DNA of 64,000 nucleotides from JAFDCJ01 sp963765595 (GTDB lineage Bacteria > Desulfobacterota > Desulfobacteria > Desulfobacterales > JAFDCJ01), in contig CAVXXE010000062.1 in the NCBI GenBank assembly GCA_963765595.1, positions 1 to 64,000 on the forward strand. The letters run 5' to 3'. The position numbers and the translations under genes were made by a program. This document shows positions 45,249 through 53,257 of the stretch, piece by piece; the stretch's first letter is position 1, and each line of letters starts with the position of its first letter. The notes under the pieces are model-generated. The model saw only the letters and a program-made list of their open reading frames with translations, was not told where the DNA came from and did not search any database.

Positions 45249-45887
45249 GACCTGATTGGCAGATAAGGACAAAATGAAACAAAAAAATTCTAAAGTTTCA
45301 GCAAAGACGCAAGCTTAAGCGACATTGGGTGCCATACGATTTTTTTCACTTTCCTCTGATATTTTGCACAAAACGTGTATGAATGACAATGGGAAAAACT
45401 TTTATAAGACAATATTTCCCATATGTTATTGTTACCACTCGGATTTATTAAGAATGCAACACGGGCTGTGAAGCGTATTTGCCAAAAAAAATTCGTCAAT
45501 CAGTAAAAGATTCAGTTTTAACCGAGTTGCTGGGCATTTCGTGTTTGATAGTGACCTTGGTCAACTTCTTTATTTAGTAGAAAATCGAAGTGGCCGGTGC
45601 GTTTTCGTGCGGAGAGCCGCCCGTTGTTGCCGTTGTTTTGTCGGACCAAATTAACTTATTGAAAATCAATGAAATAAATGTTAAACGGCGGGTTGTTCAG
45701 GGGCTTAAAACCACCTTTTTGATGGCAAAAAAGGGGTTTTAAGGAAAGAGAAAACCGGCTAAAGGCCATAAGGCTCACTTAAAGACGCCCGTATCAGAAC
45801 AACATTTCCTGGTTTCTTATGCACCTAAAGGAATTCTGCCTACCGAGGACTCGGCTCCGGCATCGAACGAGCAATAGGAGATAATGA
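45249..45887. other. Intergenic region without recognisable gene
   Basis: About 640 bases between recC and the J-domain gene. It contains the inverted repeat CTTAAAACC (45704-45712) / GGTTTTAAG (45735-45743), a weak stem not followed by T's. Short open frames (for example minus 45290-45499) have no support. Confidence 0.35.
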
Positions 45888-46448
45888 ATGAATAGCGCCT
45901 CTGACAAATTTATCAATTATTATAAACTGCTTGGGATAGATGCCAAGGCCGACCGGCAAACCGTAAAGCAGGCCTATTTGGCGAAGGTCAAAGAATGGCA
46001 TCCGGATAAAAATCCTGACCGCGCCCATGAAGCCGAAGAAAAAACCAAAGCCCTGAATCAGGCCTACCACATACTGGGGGATCCCGAACAGCGTAAAAAT
46101 TATGACCGGATGCTTCGCTATACCGAAGGGAAAGATTTCAACGAGTATATCAATGATGAGGCCATCAGGGATAAACTCGATAAAGCCTATCCGGCCTTAA
46201 AAACGGCTCTAAAAAATGTGCGAGTGCTTTATGCGCTTTTTAAAGACACCGTAAACGGAAAATACAAAATGCCAGCGGCCAGTGTGGCCATGATCGGCGG
46301 CGGATTGCTTTATTTCATCCTGCCGGCAGATTTAGTTCCGGATTTCATACCGGTTATCGGCTATTTAGATGATCTGGCCGTCTTAACCACCATAATGAAT
46401 TCCTTGCAGAAAGAAATAAGCGATTATCGTATTTGGAAGGAAAAATAA
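45888..46448 (+). CDS. J-domain protein fused to DUF1232 (YkvA-like) membrane domain
   Basis: 186 residues. The N-terminal J-domain (NYYKLLGIDAKADRQTVKQA, HPD at residues 38-40, then ALNQAYHILGDPEQRKNYDR) would stimulate a DnaK-type chaperone. The C-terminal third is a DUF1232 segment (AMIGGGLLYFILPADLVPDF, then IPVIGYLDDLAVLTTIM) with the family's ILPxDLIPDxIPxxGxLDD pattern, likely membrane-associated. There is no glycine-rich or zinc-finger part, so it is a specialised type III co-chaperone, not DnaJ itself. TAGGAGA lies ahead of the ATG. The client is unknown. Confidence 0.88.
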   Translation: MNSASDKFINYYKLLGIDAKADRQTVKQAYLAKVKEWHPDKNPDRAHEAEEKTKALNQAYHILGDPEQRKNYDRMLRYTEGKDFNEYINDEAIRDKLDKAYPALKTALKNVRVLYALFKDTVNGKYKMPAASVAMIGGGLLYFILPADLVPDFIPVIGYLDDLAVLTTIMNSLQKEISDYRIWKEK

Positions 46449-46649
46449 AAGCCATCCCAGTATCCCCTCCCCCTGCAAAAGTACTCAATATCTTTCCGTC
46501 GTCAGTCAGCATTGTTTTTAGTTGTTTGAAAAATTTTTCAAGAATAGCTATTGAGAATAGTCCTAGAACAAAACTGTAGTTTCGAAGTCGACGAACGGAA
46601 TGTCCTGGCATGCGATCCGGTAGCTGTCTCCTGGATCTCCTGATTTGAA

Positions 46650-47735
46650 TCAACCTGCGAGCCGCTCAAGCGTGCGGTCATACCCGGCCACCACATTCTG
46701 CCACAAAAAGGGTTTCATCTCCTCAACAAGACGGTTTCGGAGCGGTTCATACCGGCTGTAGTGCGTCATGATGTCAAAAAGCTTTTCCATGAGATCAAAT
46801 TTATCCCGATAAAGAAAGTGCTCATGATAAGCTGCCGGCAGTATCTCCGGGTACGAAAGCCGGCAGGGCAGGAGCGGAATACAGCCCATCAGCATGGCCT
46901 CGACTATCGACATGCCGAAGTTTTCCTGGATTGCGGTGCTGATGACCAGCGCACCCCGTTCAAGCCATTTTTCATACTCCCGTCGATCGGAGACATAACC
47001 GTACTGAAGGATTTTATCCTTGAATCGGTTCCTGGCCGACCTGAAAGCCTCCGGGATCTTGCCGAAATTCTCACCCATGAGCGCCAGCCGGAACTCAAAT
47101 CCCCGATCTTCCAGTGCCCGGATTGCCTCAAAAAAGATTTCGCAGTTCTTGTCAAATCCCCAGCGGTGATTCCAGATGATAAGTGGCGGATCCATCTGTT
47201 CCTCGGCCTCAACTTGTCTGTAAGCCGGCAGTGAGATACCCGGGTAGAGGACTGTCGACTTGTCATTTATGTTTTTTGCCGTATCCACGGGCCTGAAGTC
47301 CCGCCCTTTGTTTAAAAATTCAGGTACGGCATTAAAAAAAGCATGCCGGTGCATATGGGAGTTGAATACAACCAGATCGGCCGCCAGTGCCGTGGTGATA
47401 TTGATGATGCCCAGCTGAAAAGCGCCTTTGTCGCCCGGCGGCGTGGGATAGGTGATCTGGTTTTCATGGAAATAGGCCAGAACCGGCGGACATGGCTGCC
47501 CGACAAGCGCCTTGAAATCCGCCAGGTTGAATAGGTCGGTTACGATGATCCCGTCATATCCATCCAGGGGCGGAATGGCGTCGACAATGTGGAGGGCTGC
47601 ACCGAGCATGCGCCAGCGCCAGTTTTCACCCGGCATTGACACGACATCGATATCGTGAGCGGAGCATGCGCAGAGCCCTTGAACGAAGTGGGCGTGCGAG
47701 CCCAGGTAATATGTTTCTATGAATAAAAATTTCAT
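46650..47735 (-). CDS. DUF3524-type glycosyltransferase (tRNA-queuosine mannosyltransferase-like)
   Basis: 361-residue GT4-fold glycosyltransferase. The N-terminus (FIETYYLGSHAHFVQGL, then DVVSMPGENWRWRM) and YFHENQITYPTPPGDKGAFQ are signatures of the DUF3524 family. The animal member GTDC1/QTMAN adds mannose to queuosine in tRNA-Asp. The donor-binding half has IWNHRWGFDKNCE and ISTAIQENFGMSIVEAM, the EX7E-type motif. In bacteria the role is inferred; a queuosine-like modification in tRNA is the best guess. It is convergent with the J-domain gene. No signal peptide, so cytoplasmic. Confidence 0.82.
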   Translation of the reverse strand: MKFLFIETYYLGSHAHFVQGLCACSAHDIDVVSMPGENWRWRMLGAALHIVDAIPPLDGYDGIIVTDLFNLADFKALVGQPCPPVLAYFHENQITYPTPPGDKGAFQLGIINITTALAADLVVFNSHMHRHAFFNAVPEFLNKGRDFRPVDTAKNINDKSTVLYPGISLPAYRQVEAEEQMDPPLIIWNHRWGFDKNCEIFFEAIRALEDRGFEFRLALMGENFGKIPEAFRSARNRFKDKILQYGYVSDRREYEKWLERGALVISTAIQENFGMSIVEAMLMGCIPLLPCRLSYPEILPAAYHEHFLYRDKFDLMEKLFDIMTHYSRYEPLRNRLVEEMKPFLWQNVVAGYDRTLERLAG

Positions 47736-48316
47736 TTAAAATTCAGGTGTCGATCAAAATGTCAGTGGACCTGTTAAAGTGAACACTCCTCCTGCAGAGC
47801 AGGAGACCTCGGGAAGTTCCCTGGAAGACTTTCATGCTTTAACCCCTTTCGGTTGGTATGTTTGACTTTGGTGAACCAGCCGGGCTAAATATACGATATA
47901 CATTTTATATCTGCAATAATTTTAATGATCCAAGGTAGCCGCTGCAGCATAAGCTTTGAAAGAGCTACCCTTGACAGTTTTCCTATGAGGGATGGGGTCG
48001 ATTTTGCCATACTGTTTATCCTGCTAACAACGCGGAAAGCCCGGTGTAATATCTGGGTTAGATTTACGACTATAGCACAGATGGGTTAGGTTTCTCCTCC
48101 TTTCTCTAAACCATCGTTTTGTCATACCTCCTCAAATGGTGGCTCTGCGTACACCGGGTCACCCTTTTTATTTTTGTTGCCGGGCAAAACCGTCTTGTCA
48201 AGCTGTTTCGATTGGTGAACCGCCATATCTCATATAATACCAGGAGGTTGCAGTACCCATGCTGCAGGCCTTTTATTTTCAAAACCCATCGAATGTTGTG
48301 GAACTATCAGAAATTC
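47736..48316. other. Intergenic region, nothing coding seen
   Basis: About 580 bases between the DUF3524 gene and the promoter of the HU-like gene. It has a CCTGCAGAGCAGG dyad near 47792 and some GC-rich patches. No gene or RNA family was recognised. Confidence 0.35.
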
Positions 48317-48345
48317 TTGACTATTTTTATCAGATCAATTATTAT
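48317..48345 (+). promoter_or_regulatory. Sigma-70 promoter of the HU/IHF-like gene
   Basis: TTGACT (48317-48322), 17 bases, TATTAT (48340-48345), giving a 5' untranslated region of about 60 bases. It matches the consensus in ten of twelve positions. Confidence 0.65.
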
Positions 48346-48414
48346 TAATGATATCAATGTGATGTTAGCCAAGTTGATGCAACATCTTAAAATTATTAAC
48401 AAACACAGGGAGAG

Positions 48415-48693
48415 ATGATGAATAAGCTGGAACTTATCGACACATTGCGGGATGAATGCCAGATTTCAAAGAAAGAAGCTGCTACGATTGTTGATCTATT
48501 TTTCAGAAAAATTTCCGATGCCCTTGCGGTAGGGGACCGGGTTGAAATTCGTGGGCTTTGCTCTTTTTTTGTTAAGGAATATCAGTCCTACCAGGGCCGG
48601 AATCCCAGAACCGGTGAGTCCGTTAAAGTGGATCCTAAAAAATTGCCGTTTTTCAAATGCGGGAAAGAGTTGAAGGACCGAGTGGATTATTGA
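48415..48693 (+). CDS. HU/IHF-family DNA-bending protein
   Basis: 92 residues. The N-terminal helices (MNKLELIDTLRDECQISKKE) and the beta-arm region (GDRVEIRGLCSFFVKEY, then RNPRTGESVKVDPKKLPFFK) are diagnostic. The RNPRTG arm with its proline is kept, so DNA bending is expected. The FFKCGKELKDRV end resembles IHF-beta/HU of deltaproteobacteria. The ATG could be 48415 or 48418. A GGGAGAG ribosome site is next to it. Nucleoid architecture and help at sigma-54 promoters are the usual roles. Confidence 0.9.
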   Translation: MMNKLELIDTLRDECQISKKEAATIVDLFFRKISDALAVGDRVEIRGLCSFFVKEYQSYQGRNPRTGESVKVDPKKLPFFKCGKELKDRVDY

Positions 48694-48946
48694 GTAACAA
48701 ATATTTTGATACCGTATTTTTATGCTTTCAAAATAGAAAAAACAGAGCGACACGCGGCGCAAGCGCCTGCGCTGCGCGAGCGATACCACAAATCTTTCCG
48801 CCTTCGGCGGATCAATATTCAACTCCCCGATAAAGCGGGATTTACGCTTCGCTACAACCCCGCGAACGGGATCTCTCTCCGAGCCGTAGGGTCTCCGAGC
48901 CGGAGGCCGCTGCGCTACGACCGGCTAAGCTTGTCCGGGTCGGGTA
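48694..48946. other. GC-rich hairpin-rich spacer
   Basis: Starts AT-rich and turns into dense small hairpins (for example CCGCC-TTC-GGCGG at about 48799, and CCGAGCC/GGAGG-type stems to 48920). An open frame running through it (48706-49026) has no coding character. Confidence 0.4.
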
Positions 48947-49933
48947 TCAACCAAGAGCCAGACAGGCAGCTCCCAGCAGAGCAGCTCTTTCATTCAGAAT
49001 CACCCGCACCGGAATATTTTGCATGAACACCTCAAAGCGGCCTTTGGCGTTGAAGGCCGCCATGAAATTATCATCCAGCAGCACCGGCAAAATTTTGGGA
49101 GGAATGCCGCCGCCTAAAAACATGCCACCGGTCGTCATGCCGGTCAAAGCCAGATTGCCGGCCATCGATCCGAAAATACGACAAAACCGCTGAAGCGCAG
49201 CCCGGCACAAAGGATCATCACCTCCGATTGCATTATCGCTAATCACGCGAGCCGGATCCGATGTGCGCATCTCCTCCTTAATCCCAGATGATTCCTCAAA
49301 ATCACCCAGTGATTTCAGCCAATCGTATATGTTCACCAATCCCTGGCCGGAAAGAACGCGTTCCACGCTGACGTGGCCGAAGCGCTGATGAAGAAAATAC
49401 CACAGATCTGTCTCGGATTCGTCAGAGGGGGCGAAGTCAGCATGCCCGCCTTCGGAAGCCACCGGCCAATAACGGCCCCCGTCATATACAAGCAGGGCCT
49501 GGCCCAGACCGGTACCCGGGGCCACCAAACCGATGTTTTGGCCTTTTCGAACCCTGACTCCGTTGAGCGCCTCGATCTCCCTATGATTGAGCAATGGCAA
49601 CGCCAGGGCGGTGGCAGCCAGATCATTGATCAAGCGTACCCACTTCCAACCGAAGCGTCGGCGAATTTTTTTTTCAGACACCACCCAGGGTAGATTGGTG
49701 GCCCGGCATTCGCCGTTGATAACGGGTCCGGCGATGCCGAAGCAGGCCGACTCGATCTTGGACGGGTATCGCTCGAGCATTTGCACAATGATTGCCTCCA
49801 GGCTGTCCGCGCTGCCGCTGGCAAACGTTGCGACCGCCTGAGCTACAGGTCGCGTCTTGCCTGGGACAAACAGACCGAGGTTGACTTTGGTGCCGCCGAC
49901 ATCGCAGGCCAGCACACATGCTGAATTTGTCAT
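48947..49933 (-). CDS. glk: Glucokinase
   Basis: 328 residues, bacterial glucokinase (Pfam glucokinase family, not ROK). The phosphate-binding loop is LACDVGGTKVNLGL near residues 8-21. FGIAGPVINGECRATNLPW, the glucose-binding part, lies at about 66-85, LINDLAATALALPLL at about 100-115, and LVAPGTGLGQALLV, SEGGHADFAP and MFLGGGIPPKIL follow. It phosphorylates glucose with ATP as entry to glycolysis. The gene stands alone on the minus strand. Length is normal. Confidence 0.9.
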   Translation of the reverse strand: MTNSACVLACDVGGTKVNLGLFVPGKTRPVAQAVATFASGSADSLEAIIVQMLERYPSKIESACFGIAGPVINGECRATNLPWVVSEKKIRRRFGWKWVRLINDLAATALALPLLNHREIEALNGVRVRKGQNIGLVAPGTGLGQALLVYDGGRYWPVASEGGHADFAPSDESETDLWYFLHQRFGHVSVERVLSGQGLVNIYDWLKSLGDFEESSGIKEEMRTSDPARVISDNAIGGDDPLCRAALQRFCRIFGSMAGNLALTGMTTGGMFLGGGIPPKILPVLLDDNFMAAFNAKGRFEVFMQNIPVRVILNERAALLGAACLALG

Positions 49934-50025
49934 AACCTTCTTTTTAAGTGCTTAGATTGCTTGTAATGATTTTGGCTTTGAAATTAAAAATACAAATTGA
50001 GTAATTGATACATGGATTCCTAAAA

Positions 50026-51573
50026 TCACCGCCGCCATTTTAACAGGGTTTTGAAAATCTTTTGCACCCTCGGTGTCAGCTTTTTCCGGTTGTAGGTATC
50101 GCCTGCCTTTTTAATGGCTTCGGCCTGGGTAGGATACGGATGAATGGTTTTAGCCATGGTACCCAAACCGGCACCGGCTACCATGGCCAGAGTAATTTCA
50201 GAAATCATATCGCCGGCATGCCGGGCTACCATCGTGGCGCCCAGTATTTTATCCGCACCTTTTTTGATATAGACATCCAGGAAACCGTCGTCATCGCTTT
50301 CCAGAATTGAACGGTCAACCGTATTCATTTCAATGGCGATTGTTTCAACCGTCAATCCTTTTTCTTCGGCTTCATGGGGGTAAAATCCCACATGGGCCAC
50401 TTCCGGATCGGTGTAAGTACACCAGGGAATGGTCAAAACGTTTGCTTTGGAACGGCCGAAAAATAATGCATTTTGGATAACAACTCGCGCTGTAGCGTCG
50501 GCGGTATGCGTGAATTTGTAAGGATAGCAAATATCGCCGGCCGCATAAATACGCCGGTTGGTGGTCTGCAGTCGATCATTCACCTTGACACCTTTTTTGT
50601 CATATTCCACTCCGGCCGCTTCTAGATTCAATCCGGCCACACCCGGCGTGCGTCCACCCGCAACCAGGATTTGATCGACCGCTTCATCGTAATTGGTTCC
50701 ATGGGAGTCGACGACAAGATGAATGCCGTCGTTTTGCTTTCGGACCTCAAGGTTTTTTCCACAGCATCTGAGTTTGACGCCGTCCTGTTCCATGATGTTT
50801 TCCACAATACCAGCGGCACGACGGTCCTCGTTGGGCAGAATCCCATGCATCGACTCGATAAGGATCACATCACTGCCAAACCGGGCAAAAGATTGCGCCA
50901 GCTCACAGCCGATCGGACCGGCACCGATCACGCCCAGCCGGCGGGGTAATTCGGTCAGTGAAAAAACCGTCTCGTTGGTCAGATAGCCCGCTTCCGCCAG
51001 ACCGGGAATGGGCAGCTCCAGTGGCCGCGTTCCAGTGGCGATGCAGGCCCTGGCAAATTTTAAAGTTTTGCCGTCTATTTCAACCGTATCGGCAGCGGTG
51101 AATTCGGCGGATCCCTGAAACACATCAATGCCGAGTCCCTGAAACCGCCTGACAGAATCATGTTTGCTGATACCGGCCCGCAGACGTCGCATACGTTCCA
51201 TGATCGCCGGAAAATCGATGCTAACACCATCGGGTACCCGCACGCCGAACTGTCCGGCTTCCTTCACATGCGCCACGGCACGCGCTGCCCGGATCAACGC
51301 TTTGGAAGGCACACAACCGACATTTAAGCAGTCGCCGCCCATCAGTTCGCGTTCAATTAAAGCGACTTTGCCTCCCAAACCGGCCGTGCCGGCTGCCGTG
51401 ACCAGCCCCGCGGTGCCGGCACCAACCACGACCATGTTGTATCTACCTTCAGGCTCGGGATTGTCCCAATCAAAAGGGTGGACATTTTCCATCAAATTTT
51501 GATTGTACTCGTCATAGGGCTGCACCTGGGGAAAATCATCGGGCGTTTTCAAAGAATTTGCTTGGATTGGCAT
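50026..51573 (-). CDS. Pyridine nucleotide-disulfide oxidoreductase, MerA-like without mercury-binding tail
   Basis: 515 residues, class I flavin disulfide reductase. The FAD-binding motif GAGTAG is at 51-56 and the redox-active pair CLNVGC at 82-87. The NAD(P)-binding GVIGAGPIGCE motif and the YAAGDICYP, TDPEVAHVGFY and HPYPTQAEAIKKAGD blocks are all present, so the enzyme is complete. It resembles mercuric reductase in overall order and is often annotated so. The C-terminus is KTLLKWRR and has no vicinal cysteine pair, and there is no N-terminal heavy-metal domain or mer context. It is better called a MerA-like oxidoreductase of unknown substrate. Confidence 0.85.
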   Translation of the reverse strand: MPIQANSLKTPDDFPQVQPYDEYNQNLMENVHPFDWDNPEPEGRYNMVVVGAGTAGLVTAAGTAGLGGKVALIERELMGGDCLNVGCVPSKALIRAARAVAHVKEAGQFGVRVPDGVSIDFPAIMERMRRLRAGISKHDSVRRFQGLGIDVFQGSAEFTAADTVEIDGKTLKFARACIATGTRPLELPIPGLAEAGYLTNETVFSLTELPRRLGVIGAGPIGCELAQSFARFGSDVILIESMHGILPNEDRRAAGIVENIMEQDGVKLRCCGKNLEVRKQNDGIHLVVDSHGTNYDEAVDQILVAGGRTPGVAGLNLEAAGVEYDKKGVKVNDRLQTTNRRIYAAGDICYPYKFTHTADATARVVIQNALFFGRSKANVLTIPWCTYTDPEVAHVGFYPHEAEEKGLTVETIAIEMNTVDRSILESDDDGFLDVYIKKGADKILGATMVARHAGDMISEITLAMVAGAGLGTMAKTIHPYPTQAEAIKKAGDTYNRKKLTPRVQKIFKTLLKWRR

Positions 51574-51874
51574 GGATAGACCCTCTCAGATCGACGTGAC
51601 CGTGCCGACGATGATCTGTTGAAATAGCTGAACCCACTTTTCCAATTTGAAAGAAGATAAGAAGACAATCTGCGCGTGTCAAAAAGGACAAATGCAAATT
51701 TTAACTATACATGTCGACCCTCGAATTCAGACCTTACATATTTTTACAAATAAGTTAGTCTTCCGATTTTAATACAATCGAATCCAGTGAACGCTTGTTG
51801 ACAATCTGCGATCACCGGATCCGGTCAGATGATGACTATCGGGGCGGTAGCCATCGAAATAGCCGCAGATGATA

Positions 51875-52108
51875 TCACTCATTTTTTTCTTTATTACCGC
51901 CGATAAGACCACCGGCAACTGCGCCGGCCGCACCACCAATGGCGGCTCCGATAGCAGCGTTGCCACCGGCAATTGCTGTGATTGCGGCCCCACCCGCGGC
52001 ACCAATGCCGGCTCCGCTCAAGGCACCTTTTTCTGAACTGGACATGTTTGCACATGAGACTACAACCATTAGGATGAGAATCATTGTGATGACAATTGAT
52101 TTTTTCAT
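51875..52108 (-). CDS. Small glycine-zipper lipoprotein
   Basis: 77 residues. Signal peptide with lipobox VVSC (Cys19) followed by an alanine/glycine zipper (SGAGIGAAGGAAITAIAGGN, then AAIGAAIGGAAGAVAGGLIG) and a charged end GGNKEKNE. This is the YMGG/SlyB-like type of outer-membrane lipoprotein, whose zipper helices pack in the membrane. An AAGGTGATAAAATG start region supports the ATG. The function of such proteins is poorly known; envelope stress integrity is typical. Confidence 0.8.
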   Translation of the reverse strand: MKKSIVITMILILMVVVSCANMSSSEKGALSGAGIGAAGGAAITAIAGGNAAIGAAIGGAAGAVAGGLIGGNKEKNE

Positions 52109-52178
52109 TTTATCACCTTCAAATATGGATATTAACTTCTGAATTTAAAAACAATCTATTCGCAAACGAGCAGGGCTG

Positions 52179-52592
52179 TCAGCGCAGCGGTTTTCCAGCA
52201 ATCCCCGTTTTGATGTTGGGCTTGATCATCGTATCCCACAGGACCCTGATCACCGAGAGATTGATCTTATCCGGGTTCTCTTTATAAAATGAGTCAACGG
52301 TGGACACAATGTCGTTTATGGTAACGTCTCCAATGCCTTCAACCGCCTTTGTGACAAAGCTTTCTCGTTTCAACTCAGGATAAATTTCCATGATTTCTTG
52401 TTCGAGATCAATAATATCACCAGCGCCCCAAATATAGGCCGTTTTCTGATCTTCTGACATATTTTCCCATGTCGTGCCTGTCAGCAGCGGCGCTTTAATT
52501 TCCTCTTTCGCTGATACATTGCTGCTCCATGCTGCTGATAAAATGCAAACTAATACGATATTTACACACCACATAATACGGTTTTCTCTCAT
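52179..52592 (-). CDS. Small exported protein of unknown family
   Basis: 137 residues with a signal peptide (VNIVLVCILSAAWSSNVSA, cut after about residue 28). The mature part (GTTWENMSEDQKTAYIWGAG, then DIIDLEQEIMEIYP) recalls the Rap1a-like pattern of a short Trp-x-x-Met-x-x-x-x-K helix, but I am not sure of the family. AGGAGGTCGCATT precedes the ATG. It may be co-transcribed with the glycine-zipper gene 70 bases downstream. The role is unknown. Confidence 0.65.
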   Translation of the reverse strand: MRENRIMWCVNIVLVCILSAAWSSNVSAKEEIKAPLLTGTTWENMSEDQKTAYIWGAGDIIDLEQEIMEIYPELKRESFVTKAVEGIGDVTINDIVSTVDSFYKENPDKINLSVIRVLWDTMIKPNIKTGIAGKPLR

Positions 52593-52634
52593 AATGCGAC
52601 CTCCTGTCCTGAAATCAGTGTATAATCCAAGTAT

Positions 52635-52663
52635 AAATTAGATACGGGCAATTTGAATGTCAA
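52635..52663 (-). promoter_or_regulatory. Possible promoter of the small exported protein gene
   Basis: Minus strand TTGACA (52658-52663), 17 bases, TAATTT (52635-52640), about 45 bases before the ATG. The -10 is weak. TATACT six bases further downstream is an alternative. Confidence 0.35.
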
Positions 52664-52941
52664 TGAAAAGAAGTTCGATAAACGGATTCTTATAAAAAAA
52701 CATATTAACAAATGAGGTATTCATGTCAACCCTACAGGGCGTCGTGCAACAGGTTGTGCCCGGATGGGCCTGGGGCAAAGCCAAGCGCTTAGGGGCCACC
52801 CGCGGCTGCGGCTGTTACGATCACTGCCACACAATCGAGGGTGGCAATAAAAGTATCGTCCGCCCTGCGTTCGAGCCCATCAATTTGAATTGCATTATAT
52901 GCTAATGTGGAAAGCCCGAGTTACCATTAAGCCAACTTATT

Positions 52942-52999
52942 TGTGGGAGCAGATTTACAACCGCGAAATTTGATCTCGTGGCTGGAAGCCGCTCCCACA
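52942..52999. repeat. REP-like inverted repeat (TGTGGGAGC type)
   Basis: TGTGGGAGC (52942-52950) and its reverse complement GCTCCCACA (52991-52999) close a stem that also holds CCGCGA/TCGTGG-like inner pairs. The right arm reads on the minus strand TGTGGGAGCGGCTTCCAGCC, the consensus of a REP sequence found in Pseudomonas and other proteobacteria. The rest of 52593-53257 shows no convincing gene. Confidence 0.7.
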
Positions 53000-53257
53000 T
53001 CCGATATCACTTGTACATTCGTTATAACAAGATTTGATTAAAATCCATTCGCTGTCCTCTTTCTCTCATTCTCGATTTTCAACTATTGACCAATATCCTT
53101 AAACCTTTGAGCAGCCACCGTAGTTCTGATCGAACCCCATCCACTGAACCCTGCAATAGGGGCTTCGGTGGCACCTTGGCTGAGAGAATCAACTTATTAT
53201 CTATGTCTGAAGAGCTAAATATCAGGCAGAATTGGATCCTTTGCTGTCGTTCATTGA

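Noticed and set aside
48706..49026. 106-codon frame after the HU-like gene
   Set aside because: Consists of hairpin-rich spacer and reads into the glk gene on the other strand.
50026..51573. Calling this gene merA and linking it with hgcA as a mercury island
   Set aside because: The mercury-binding cysteines are absent, the hgcA-like gene is dead and far away, and no mer regulator or transporter is present.
52723..52905. 60-codon Cys-containing small frame with a GAGG before its ATG
   Set aside because: No family, and it lies next to a REP element; too little to support a gene.
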